Below, piece by piece: positions 41,066 to 54,100 of a stretch of DNA of 64,000 bases. The position numbers and the translations under genes are program-made. Source of the stretch: Euryodendron excelsum (Eukaryota > Streptophyta > Magnoliopsida > Ericales > Pentaphylacaceae). The notes beneath the pieces are model-generated. The model searched no databases and was not told the DNA's origin. It saw nothing but the letters and a program-made list of their open reading frames with translations. Position 1 is the first letter of the stretch. Every line of letters begins with the position of its first letter. The DNA is taken from positions 23,191,318 through 23,255,317 of the forward strand of contig CM065379.1 in the NCBI GenBank assembly GCA_033060915.1, given 5' to 3'.

Positions 41066-41948
41066 CCGCCAAACACCAAGTTATTCCTATCATTTCATAA
41101 ATACCATGCCATAGTAAAAAAAAAAAAAAAAAAGCTAAAATGTCTTAATCAGCATCTTTACAAATTCCCATAGCCAAACTCAAGAAAATCATCAGCCCTT
41201 GAATCTATCACACGAAAACCAAAATCACAGGACTCCCAAGTTGAAACAGTGGCTGAGCAATCCATCAAAAAGTGCACAACAGTCTCCATTTGAGCATCAC
41301 AACGATCACATCTTAACTCCACCGGCACTTTTCGTCGCACCAAATTATCTTTTTGTGGGAAGAATATTAAGACATGCTTTCCAACCAAATACTTTAAATT
41401 TTTTTTCGAGGAACCTTTGCTGTCCATAGATTCTTCCAAAAGGATGCTTTGACCTTCATTATTTGAGCTAGAAGAGAAGCCGTATTCATTTTCACTTTAT
41501 CCAATTCCACCGCGCGCAAGGAGGTAGGCCGACCTCACAGTAAATAAGCCACTTCTAGTATGATATGCCAAATTAGCCGGTCTGCTGGGAAAGATGGAGC
41601 CAAGACCATTAAGCAGATAAGGTCTGCCTTTTCAGGAAAGAAAATTTTCCTGATAAGCTCGTTTTTCCAACATCTCCGCTGCACATCTATTAATTCTTCA
41701 ACCGTGGCCTCCATTTGAAGTGTGTTGTTCGGAGAAATTACCTTCATAGTCAATGGCTTAGGTAACCATCTGTCATGCCATATCTTCACATCTCTGCCAT
41801 TTCCAATCCTCCATTTCATCCCTCCATCCAGCAAATATCTAGCCTCGAAAATGCTGCTTAACTCCATTCCATACAATGCATTAATATTTTTGTCCCTCGT
41901 AGTCTGAGCTCGCCTGCATTCACTGTACCACCGTACTTTACGATGCAC
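41066..41948 (-). pseudogene. L1-type LINE reverse transcriptase C-terminus and zf-RVT (5' half of a split LINE)
   Basis: 41535-41948 encodes the region after the RT core: SIFEARYLLDGGMKWRIGNG, VKIWHDRWLPKPL. 41158-41439 encodes the zinc-binding zf-RVT domain: VRRKVPVELRCDRCDAQMET, VVHFLMDCSATVSTWE, with the Cys/His set. They are in different frames. The next domain expected, RNase H, is at 29872-30402, on the other side of the MULE, in the same orientation. The RT core is absent upstream, so the LINE was 5'-truncated, as is usual. Confidence 0.88.
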
Positions 41949-42422
41949 TAAAAATTAACTAACCTTTAACTCATTTGTCGTATTTTATGGTGAATTTTCT
42001 ATATAGTTTTTATCAGCTGTTTTTTAATTATTAAAAAGTGCAAAGTAGCGCATCCATGAATCCCCATTAGAGTAGAAAACTACTGCTACTACCGCTAAAT
42101 AAAAGCATTATCGCAGCAGCTCTCATTATGTTACAAATGTAGGGTTAGAGAACTTCACTTTCGATGCAATGCTTCCATAGTACTGGTATATATGAACATA
42201 TAATTTTCATACAGAATTTTGTAACTTTTTTTATGGACCTTTCATTTCAAACCCAAACACCCACCATTCTGTCTCAAATAATTTCAAAAATTACTGGCCG
42301 CGACATCATTTCATGTAGTTTTGAGCCATAACATTACTTGCCAATTAAGATTGTTGACTAGTGAAATTGTATCAACCAGGAATGATGTTATATTCTTGTA
42401 GATTGGCATAGATATAAAGCGA
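41949..42422. other. 3' flank of the MED15-like gene
   Basis: About 470 bp between the 5'-truncated LINE and the stop codon of the MED15-like gene. Likely its 3' untranslated region. Nothing else seen. Confidence 0.5.
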
Positions 42423-45400
42423 TCAGGCAGCACTGAGGTGGTTCTCCCAAGTCCCATACGTTGAGCTGAAGTTCCCTCCGCCATTCTCTTGAGCATATTC
42501 ACATACAACTGCACGGGCGCAAACATCCCAAGTCCTTGCTATCTCTCCAAGCGACACAGGTTGCACAAGATTTCGAAGAATGACACTCAGCTTTGACTTT
42601 GCTATTACTGATAAGTCTTCAAACTTCACACTGTCAAACATGTATGGTACCAAAGACTACATTAGAGTGAACTACGACAGAAATATACTGCAAGGGGAAA
42701 AAGAAAACTATAAGAAAATGATGCATCTTTGTAAGGATGGGAAACAGCAGAGTAAGAGATCCGACTTTTTGGAATGATCTTGGAAATAGCTGAAGATATG
42801 CTAAGTTACGACTTCGATTGCACAAAAAAGGATACATATCTGAAAACTTACTGAGCAGAAAAACAAAATGTATGAAAATAAAGTACATTTAATTTTTTTC
42901 CAACTTTCGCATTGCATAAGAATTTTTTAAGTATTTTGCAGCAAGTACTAGCTATACATTGGATGGTTTATGATTTTCTTACATGTTAAAAGACACTGGA
43001 GATCCATGAAAGGCAGATGAAACTAATAATGTTGGGGATGAGAATAAGATTTGAGAATCATTAAGACATCAAGGATCCACTCTGATAAAAATTTGAGGAA
43101 AATCAAAGAAACAGCTAGGAAGTTCCACTATTGAGAAACCATCCAAAAAGCGGAAATGCCAAAAATTGCACAAATAAGCTTCGGAATAGCAACCGGAATT
43201 TTAATGAGATATGTTTCTCAATTACCCGTCTCCTGTATAACAAAACAAGGCTGACCAAGGCCTTACAATACATAGTCATACAATGGTGAGGTGGTGACAC
43301 AAATTCCATGAGCATTTCATTAAGATCGGTCTATTTTAGGGCTAACAACCTGTTCTGCTCTTATTCTTCATGAATGATTATTCAACATAGTGAGTGGAAT
43401 GAGTGACTTGAGCTAAGCATGGGGTTGTTCAAGCTTGGCTTGATTGATCTGAAATCAAGCTTCACAGTATAGTTAGCAGCAAGGTTGGTAAAAATTGAGG
43501 TATGAGAATTGGAGAACCAAATCAGAGGGGGCAAAGAAGACACAAGTTTAGACAGGATTACATCAAACAGTGCCTACAGTTTTATCAAGAAATGGCAAGA
43601 ATGACTTGCATATGAAACAAAATTAAAATGGCTCATTCTCTCACCTGACTTCTGCAGGCAACTTGTCTAGGATTACAGGGGAGCAATTTGGATAATTGGT
43701 TGGAACAAGCAACCGTAAGGGCAGAAGAAATGACTGCATACCCACGACAAACAAAGGATAAAATATAAAATTTGCAATGAATTCATATAAGGGAAAATGT
43801 TTGCAACAGATAGAAAACGCACCACAAGGGCTGTTGCATGCTCTGACTTCATGTTAGGATTGATGGCCACAGCAGTGAAAGAGCACCTGACAATGGTTCC
43901 TACACCACCTTTAGTTATATATACTGCTGCTGTTGAATTAACACCTTCGTCACTGATATCAACCACAGTGTCTATCAATCTCTTATTTATCTCCCTTATT
44001 TCTTTAAATAGGGCATAATTTACCTGCAATATGATATATTACTTGTTATATTGAAAAAAATAAAAATAAAATGCTGATGCAACTTGACATTATTAAGATG
44101 GAAGTTGGTCAATTAACATGTTTGCATGGAGTCTCTTTTGCTCCAGAAATCGACCTAAAAAAATTCCATGTCTTAGATTTATAACCCATTCTAGCTATGT
44201 TAGCATTTTGTTGATTCCAATTCATGCAGCTCGGGAGTAGCTATCAAATTCTGCGCACCCTTAACTCTTTTATTTATTCATTATTGGTAATCTAGATAAG
44301 ATCTGGAAAATCAAGCCTAAGCACCCTCCCCCTTAATGCAGTTGTCTACCCATGCTCCAGGATGGACACAACTTGATATTAGGCAGGACTTCTTTCCCAA
44401 GTGCATCGTATCTCTTAAATTTAGTTGAGTAAAAAAGAAAAGGAAAAAACAGCTGTAGGTAGAGCAGAGGCCAGATTTGATACAGTTATTTTATTTTATT
44501 TTATTTTTTTGTTGGGGGGGGGGGGGTTGTGGGGTTGGTAGCAGGGGGTAAGTACAATAGCATCAACACAAGGAAGTTATAACCTCTAAAGTTCACAGAG
44601 ACAATAACACATGATTTAGAGTTAACCTGTCACAATGAATTGTACGCAAGACAAGGAGGTGGAGTGTACAGCACAAAACCATATTGTCAAGAGTGAGCCC
44701 ATTTGCTTCAATTTTCTATCATTTTGCAATACTAAAAGAAGTCTCCTTACTGTCCTTAGTGGCAGAAGAAACAATAGCATAAATACGTTCATACTCTGTT
44801 CATTGCAGCAGTGCAATTGTCACAATTCAAGAATTTTCAATATTGCCAGGCCCATCACATGAACTCAACAGCTTCTTCAAGCACTACCAATAAACCATGT
44901 GTACAAGACACAATTTGAGCCTCCAACCTCAATAGCTGATTCTGTTACCATTTCTAAAGAATATCCAACTCAGTATTGTCTTCAAATTGTATTTTACATT
45001 GCCCATTTGATCATACTCAGACCTCATCACAATCCCTGGACTGAAGCTGCAGATGAATCAACAACTTCTAAAAAGCATAACGGAGTTTCATAATTAAATG
45101 ACATACAGACTGAATGATAACAGCTTTGGCATTAATCCCACCTCCGGAAACTTAAATCAACTTGAAAAGAGAAACAAAAAGAAAAAAACATCCCAAGGCT
45201 ACATTGGCTCTGGAATAGCTTGACATATGAGGTTGAAGGAGTGCATTGCAGCCCCACAAATTTAGGAAAAGATTGGAGATCTAAAACAAACATTCAGACC
45301 CACCGGACTAAGTGGAGCAAAAAATGCTTTTTTCCTTTGCTAGGGCTCGTTAATGTCTGGAGCATGCCAACAAGTAAATGGGCAAATCTGGTATTTCATA

Positions 45401-48019
45401 TGGAGCATATTTAGGGAATTATGGAATGACGTTTAGGGTCACCTATTCTTTGTATGGCAGATCAAATTATGTTATTGTGTCTTATATGGAGTCCTTTATT
45501 AGGTCAAGAATATGCTAGTCAGCCGAAGTTTCTTGATTTCCTAACATTGAGTCTTATTCCTCATAGAATGAAGATAAGTCTAGCAGCCTATAGATATCCA
45601 TATAATTTTTGGTTCTAATAGATGGAGTTAAGTTTTGGAAAATTTATGATTGTGTTTCGTGTGATTTGCTTAAGCCCTTGAGTTGTGTCTGTCCTACTTC
45701 TCATGGTCGAGTTATTATTGTCACTACCCAAGATCCACATGCTACAATATTCTCCTTTAGGCCTTAGCCTGCACAGCTTTAAAACATGTGTGTAAAGTAG
45801 ATACTAATGCCTACATATATAGCACTTCCTTCTTCTCCTCCAGGCAATGTGGGATCACAATGCATAGCCTAGGAGATAGCCTGCCCCGTCGTAACTTGCC
45901 AGGTATCTCATCCCTCTTGGGTGCAGCACGCAGGTCTCACAATCTTTAGGAGGGCTTCCCAATTGGTCTCACAATCTACCCCCATGAAGAACTAAATTTA
46001 GCTATTTTCCTTCTACAAATCCTACGACTTTTTTTTTTTTTCCTTTTGAAACCCTAATCCCAGAATATGTCCCTACCTTAAATGAACCAAAGCCCAATTA
46101 TTGGTTGCTTTATCATTGCTTACTTTAGCTGTGCTACATTAGTTTAGTATTACAACAATCCTTTGTTTTCTTAAAGCCATAAGTTTTTTTTATTTTATTT
46201 ACTTAACTATCATGTTTACTAAAGCTACTGAGGAGGACGTTGTGCTATTGAAAGCCTCCATTGATATATACTAGAAGAAGCTAATGTCAAGGAACAAAAG
46301 GATGAAATGGATGTGATACGTGAAGAAACTGTAAAGGAGCAGATGAACATATTGCTGAAGTAAAGGAAACCAAGATGAAGAAAGAAAATAATATTGAGAA
46401 TGATTGATCCAATGATATTCTGATTTGGAAGCTATTACAGCCATTGAATTCATCATTTAATAAGAGGAATGAACTCTAGGAGGAGGTGGTCAAACCATTG
46501 CATAGTCTTAATGAGGATAAAGTCCAAGACCAGATGGTTTCAATTTGGCATTCTTCTGTCGTTGTTTGAGGGTGGTTGGAAGGGAGGTTATGCCAGTTAA
46601 TCAGGAGTTTTTTGTGATAGGGGAGTATGAGAAGAGCCTTAATACCTCATTCAGTCCTATCCAATTGTCCATGGATATCAATCTCCACTTAACACACTGC
46701 TCCTCCCCTCCCCACATATAGTAACCCTCTACATAGGAAGGAATGAAGAAAGCTCCTGCTCATAAGATGATGACATGTCTTCCTCAGTATTGCTCTCTCC
46801 TTGACAAAAGGAGAAACAAAGGACTCAAATTTGCAAAAGGTGACATCTATACTCACATACACGTTATGAGATTAAGGATCATAACATTTATACCTTTTAC
46901 GTAGCAGCATAGCCAGCAAAGACACACCTTAAAACCTTAGAATCAAGCTTCCCATGAGAGTGTTGGTGAGCATGAACACAACAAGCACGTCTAAATATAT
47001 TGGGAGGAAGAGAAGAAATGGAGGGAGTCATGGGAAGAAGCCCTGGAGGTATTTTAAACTCAAGGAAACTGGAGGGCATGCGATTGATGAAATAGACAAC
47101 AGTAAGAACCAATAACCCCAAAAAAGATTTAGGAACATTCATAGTGAACATGAGAGAGTGAGCTACTTCAAGCAAATGACGATTTTTGCACTTAACAACT
47201 CCATTATTTTACAAGGTGCAGACACGACATGTTTGATAAAGAATGTCATTTTTCATGAGGTATGCATCAAAAGCCCCATCAATATATTCATTCCCATAGT
47301 CACTTCAAAGAATTTTGATTTTGACATCACAGTGGTTAGTCACCATCTTATGAAATGTTTTAAAGTAAAAAAATCCAAAAGTAAAACCTCACTTTTAGGA
47401 CAAAGTAAATAAATCCAAGGAGCATGACAATAGCAATCAATAAAAGTGACAAACCAAGGATAAGTAGATAGAGAAACAAGAGGAAAAGGTCCCCACACAT
47501 CAGAATCAATAAGAATAAAAGGAGAAGTGCTTCTTTTATTTACTAAAAGGATAACAAGAACATTTATGTTTGGCAAGTCATCAGCATTGCAAACAAAACC
47601 ATTCATGTAACAATAATTCACAAAATTTGGAAAAAGCTTTTCTAAAACTCCAAAAGAATGATAACCCAAACAGTGATGCCACTAATGTAAGAGATGACGT
47701 CATAGGCAAGTAGCTGCCTGAAGGGCCTAACCAGATGACACAAGTAAAGGAGAAGATGAAATTGCGATATCCAAAAAGTAAAGAACACCATGTGCTCTAA
47801 TACTGCCACTCGTTCTCCCAGTTCCCAATTTGGAAAAGACACAATGTGTAGGAAAAAGATCACTAAGCAGTTTAAAGTAGTATGACTATTGACAGAAAGA
47901 AAGATAGTGTAAAATTGTGGAATATAAAGAACAGATCAGAAAGTGATTGATGAAGAGCATTGAATAGAACATGGATTAAGTGCACTCACAATAATCCCTA
48001 CATGGCTGTGTGAGTAAAG

Positions 48020-48110
<91 letters not shown>

Positions 48111-48117
48111 GGGGGGT

Positions 48118-48148
<31 letters not shown>

Positions 48149-51100
48149 GGGGGGCCGGGGTTACAAATAGTACAAGTTTAGCCTCCACCACACCTCCATG
48201 CACCATAACACTATGCTTGCTCTCCTCCTACTAAACAACTGCATATGCTTCTCTCATATTGAAGGAAGGATCTCATCTCTCAGCCTAATTCCTGAACCTG
48301 AATCTGATCTTATTCTATATTAAGGCCAACAAGCCAATCATAGACTCGCTCTTTCTCCACCCACTATTAACATAGCTGCATCCTAAGAACAAACAGCCTA
48401 AAAGCTCTGATAATAGTCAAGCTCCTACCACAAGCTACTTAGCTCAGCATAATACTCAGCAAGGGACCTCTCTTTCTGATCCAATCCACTAATCTTCCCC
48501 CTCTACTCAGAAGTTTGTGCATCATTATCCTTCTAAGAGTATATCTGTGTTGCCGTTGTCTAAATCTTGTGATGTGTCCAAGAGCAAGAAAGTATGACTG
48601 ATAGTAGGTTGCATGGAATTAACCAATAAATCATAACTAAGGCATTCTATGAAAGCCACTTATCAGGAGCTAGTCTAACTTCAAGAGGATCTTTGAGTGC
48701 ATCCATAATGTAACCAATTACAAACTGCAGAATGTGTTCAAATCAAGTAGTTGATGTGATCCAACTTAACAGGACTCATCTAAAGAGATAGGTTATCACC
48801 AAGAGTCCCAACACGACTCAACCCACTTTCTCCATTCGCAATGGAAGCCCTACTACCTTTTGTCATGTCCACAAGGAGAATAACAGGATAACACAATACA
48901 AACAGCAAAAACTGGCTTAATAGCTCACAAGCCCAACAATCCTTAAAAAGAATCCTTATAAGAGAAGCAATTGCTCAAGAAGAAAAGGTTTGATAGTCAA
49001 TCAACTCTTAAAAGCAGAATTGAAGAATACCCAATAAACAATGCAATGTAATATTGTAAAGCCTCCGATAGCCTAGCCCATAAGCTTCAATCCAATTAGC
49101 CATTTGGTCTACATCAGGCTAGATCAATGATTTTAAAAAATTAAAAAAAAGCCTTTTTTTTCCCAAAAAGCAAATAAAATAGAAAAACTACATTAAATAC
49201 ACAAAGAATATTTTAAAAAAATTAGACTGAAGAACCTTGTCCTAGTCGGTCATATTGTTTTTTTTTTTTTCCTTCTTACATTACAGAAGCAAAAAATGAT
49301 GAACAACAATAACACCTTCGCAATAATGGATCAAGCTATGATACCAAATTAAATTAACAGTTGAACAAGAAGAAGAAGAAAGAATGAGAGAAGAGAAAAA
49401 TTGAAACAACAAAGGACTAATGAGGGGGACCAAAAATTAGGGTTTTCTCCTTTAGACACATATTTATATCAATGTGGTTCAAAGTACATAAATAACCCTC
49501 AGGAAAATAAAGAACTAAATAAAGCATTAATATAACATATAATATACTCAAAGGTTTGGGTAGAGGTTGGTTACTTGGAAGAGGCAATATTTATAAAAAG
49601 GGAGGACGATTGAATCTGATTAAAAGCAGCACACCTAGCCTGTCAACTCATTACCTGTCTCTCTTTGTCATATCTTTTCAGTAGAGCATATATTGGAGAA
49701 GTTGATGACGGATTTCCTATGAGGTGGGATGGGGAATTTCAGGTGCCATTTGGTTGAGAGGCAAACAGTCCACTTATTGAAGGAAGGTGTAGGTTTCGGG
49801 ATCAAGGACCTTCAATTGTTCAACAAAGCCCTTTTGAGGAAGTGGTTGTGGACATTTTCTTGTTAAGAGGAGATTTTATGGAGGAAGATAATTGGAGGGA
49901 AGTTTGGGTGTGAGTTGGGTTGTGAAGGGTGAGATGGTTTCCAAAAGCTCACTTCCTTCAAGTGGGCAATGGTCGGTGGATTAGGTTTTGGTTGGATTTT
50001 AGGAGTGGTAACCACCATTAAGAGAAGTATTCCTGGAGCTATATCATTTGGCAGCTAACAAGGTGGCTTTTGTTGCGGATTATTGGTCTTAGTCTTAGCG
50101 GAATGGTGCTTGGTCTACATTTTTTAGGAGGTACTGCCCGGATAGGGACGAGGAGTTGGTGGTGAGACTTCTTGGCATGCTAGCAGCTTATGATATTCAT
50201 TTTTATAGTAAGTCAATTGGAGATGCTTCATTTCCTTGGAAAGGGCTTTGGCATCCAATTCCAATGATCCTTTTAAGATGGAGGTTTTTTGCATGGACAG
50301 CAATTCTGCCATTCTTATTGTGGGTAATTTGAGGAAAATAGAAAAATGGTGATGGATTGGTTTTGTATGTGCAAAAAGCAAGGGAAGTCAGTGAATGACC
50401 TTTTAGCACCCCGTAAGGTTGTTGCAGATCTCTCGGCCTTGATTTTGTCTGTTTTTTGGCTTTATCGGGTGATGCCTAGATAGGTTACAAAGCTCTTTTT
50501 TTTTTTTTTTTTGTGGGTATAGAGGATGTCTGAGGAAGGCTTGGGAGGTGTGCCCTTATGTCTTATGCTTGTGGGTTGAGGGAAAGGAGTGTTTGATTAA
50601 TGTCTTGAAGGGGATGATGCTCGCAAAAGTCCAGTTAAATATTCATGGTCTCTTATCCTACAACAGTACAAAACTTCAGGTCGAGTTTTCTCAAATGTGG
50701 GCCAGGATGATGCAGGTGACTATAACAAGAAAGTGGGCAAATCTGGGATTCCACACAGAGGATATTTGGGGCATCACGAAATGAAGTTTTGGATTAGATT
50801 TTTTGAAATATTTATTTATGTCTATATTGTATAGTATGCTGAAGTTTTGTTTATTTTTAATTAGGTTTTAGTAGTCCAGGGGTACTTTGATAATTATTAA
50901 AGTTTGTGGACATGGGTGTGGGAGTTGCCCTTGGTTGTATTACAGGTTGATTATGTTATTGGGTCTTACACGGAGTCCTTTTTTAGGTCTAATAAATATT
51001 TTAGTTGGTCAAAATTTCTCAGTTTTCTGACTCTAAACCTTATCTCTTGGAGAATTAGGATAACTGTAGCAGTCTCCTATAAATATCCATGTAATTATTT

Positions 51101-54100
51101 TATGGTATAAAGTTGAGTATTGGAGAATATGTGATTGTTTTGTATTTGATTCACTTAGCCCTTGTGAGGGTAATACCTTGGTCTTCTTCTCTCCTTCTTC
51201 TTATCTTCACAATAGCTTAAAATAGTGTTCTCGGGTTACTATATACAATCCCCCAAAAGTGCACTTTTCATCCCCAAAACCCTTACAAATCAACCCTATG
51301 ACCTTCCCTATATATTGGCCTACAATTTAACCACTACAAACACAAATTATGCACTGTATAGGCCCTCCAATAGCCTCAATTCTGAAAATCTATCAAGCTG
51401 CCACTTCTGAAACCGAACCAATTTTAGCTTCTTTCCTTCTACGACTCTTAGAACTTATCTTCTATTTGTTAAAATCCTAACTCTAGAAACTATTCTCACC
51501 CTAAACCTAAACCCAACACAAACCCAATTGTAGGTGGCCTTATCATTAGTTTCCCAAAGTTGTTCTGCGTCATTAGGACCTCTAGCTACGATATCTTTTC
51601 TCCTTTTTTGCTATTATTTCTCCAATTGAAGTGCTACCTTCCAAACAATTTCACACTTGATGGCCTTTCTATCCTCTTTGCACTTTCCCATTCTTTCCTC
51701 CCATACCAATTTTCATGACGTGTATAAAGTTTTAACTTGCTCTTACAAAAGATTTAGTACCTTTACCTTAACAATACACAAATTGGCCTCTTATTGACAT
51801 CTGCCATCATGATTTCATAGTTGGCATATTCAACATTAGTATGACCGATCTCCATGGGGCAAACAAGAACACTTTTTGCTAAAACTTGAGCACTTCTTTC
51901 TTCTCTTTTTCTTTTCTTACTCTTCATTTCATGGGGCTTGAGAAAAATAATTTTAATTGTTGGAGATCTGACATTACTGCCTAATGTCAGGCTACAGGTC
52001 ATTATCAAGATAATAGTTTCTCCTTAACCCTTCACCACCTTTCAATATACACAAACTTAGCGCACCCTCCACCTAGAATTGGCAATTTTACACCCAGCAA
52101 TTTTACACCCTTTATTGAAGATTGGGATCTCCATAGTGGTAGATAGATGACTTTGATGGTGAACCACAAAACTGGGGCAGGAAAAAAAGGACAACGTTTA
52201 TGACGTGCTGCTGACAACATATATTGGCTTATATAATTATGTCGGAGTTCTGAACAGTGCTCACTACATGTGACACACATCAATAGTCATGTCAAAGAAA
52301 ATGCCACAGCAGACACCATACCTTGACCCTTGGCCTCTTGTTATGAGATGTTGCAGTTGACTCCACATCACATGTCTCAGGATCAGTTATGCTGACTGCT
52401 GATGCAACAGATGGCATTGCTCTTACATAGCGCCTCATTTTCATTGTTCTAGGATTCCCATCCATCTTTTCTCCTAGTAAATACAAGTTAGTCACTGGCA
52501 CCAAATTCTCACCAACTGCAGATCTTGATCCATTTCCTGGTATTGATCCTGCTGTCCTCTCAATCATACTCACAACTGACTCCATGTCACTAGCAGAAGC
52601 ACGTAATGCTTTGTACGATATTGACCTCACCTATAATTCACAATGGAAATAAGTCCCAATCACATCAGAAACAGCATACCGTACGTGGTGAGAGAAAAAA
52701 AAAAATCAAATGCATCAAATAAGAAACTCTTAACAGCTTAAACTAACCACTTTTACTAAGCGTTGAATAGGCTCTTCAGTAACAGTGGAGTCACAATAAG
52801 CTGTTGCAGAACCATTATAAAGGTTTCCATCTAGATCATCATTGTCTGTAAGCACGGGTGTGGATGATAACCCAGGAGTGGAAATCACAAGGGACATATT
52901 AGGAGATGTTTGTTGAAGTCCAACATTTCGAGAATTTGTATGTAATGAAACACCAGAATCAAGTTCATCGGGATCTCCTTCAATGGAGAATGAAGCCAAG
53001 GAAGTTGAAGGAGAAAGAGAAACATTGGTCGAATTCAAAGATTGCAAATGAGTTCCAGATTTTGCAAAAGATGTTTGCAGAATTTTTTGGTCAATCTGTG
53101 GGGAACAATGTTCAAGAATTTGAGGGGATGCAACCTGAAGAAGTTGGCATAAAGAAATAGGGGATGGAGGCTCAGACTTCACGAGCTGAGGGTCATTCCC
53201 TGAGAGCTGGCCTGGAGTGTGTTGTTGCATAAACTTCCCTGCTTTAACACCCATTCCCTGTCCCACTTTCCCACTGTTTAGTTCATTCATCTGATGAAGC
53301 TGCGAACTCTGGTGTGCCAATAACTTTGAAGGCTGTTGTGGATACTGAGGCTCTATCAGCTCTTTCTGTGACATTAATTGCTTCGTCATTTGGCATTGTT
53401 GAAACTGTTGTTTTGCCTGTGGATCCTTTATCCTTTTCTGTTCATTTTGTTTTTTAAGACACAAGTTCTGATGCCTATGAGAATTCAATTGAAGGTGATT
53501 GATTTTCTGCAGTGGCACATTACCTCCACTTTGAGACAATGAGGTGTAATTTTGAGAGGTGTTTGCAGGACTTTGTAACAAGTTAACAACATTTCCTTGC
53601 TGTGAATCCACATTGGTACCAGGCTGTTGAGAATTCATCATGTTGTTCCGCAAAGTTGTTACCTCAGATGAAATTGTCAAACCTTCCTTCAAGGTGGTCG
53701 TATTGTTCTTTCCCATTGTTGTTACAGAGTGATGTAAGTTCATTGGTTGCATATGGGGATTAATTTGGTTTCCATTTGATTGCACTTTAGGATTTTGAGA
53801 TCGTGGCTGCAGAGGCTGCTGCAAGGATTGCACATCACGTGGGGGAAATTGTCCTTGCTGCAGTGAAGAGATGGGCCTTTTGGGTCTGTTTAATTGGACA
53901 AGATAATTTATCAGTTTCTCATAGTCCCCCAACTTCCTTTCCACTTCTTGTGACATCTCTGATCTGGGTAAATGTAAGAAAGCAAAGGCTCTCCTCCCTA
54001 AAGCCTGTAGCTTCTCATAATCAGCTGTCTTTGGGTGGTGTGAAACAGAATCAAGCTGAAGAGCATAAAATAAAAATAAAAACATTTTTCAAGTTTAAAT

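Larger units (their letters stand above)
46691..49555 (-). mobile_element. Truncated Ty1/copia element in the MED15 intron
   Basis: Minus-strand copia. A PBS (TGGTATCATAGCTTGATCC, 49328-49346) follows a short LTR of about 190 bp, seen at about 49363-49550, with a TATAAATA-like box. Gag-type sequence, broken, spans about 48200-49300, then the integrase, then loss of RT and the 3' LTR. It appears inserted between two parts of a plus-strand LINE. A 139 bp poly-G tract lies within it. Confidence 0.65.

Noticed and set aside
47976..48234. Open frames coding poly-Gly (plus) and poly-Pro (minus)
   Set aside because: They are translations of the poly-G tract with no start context, domain or codon variety.
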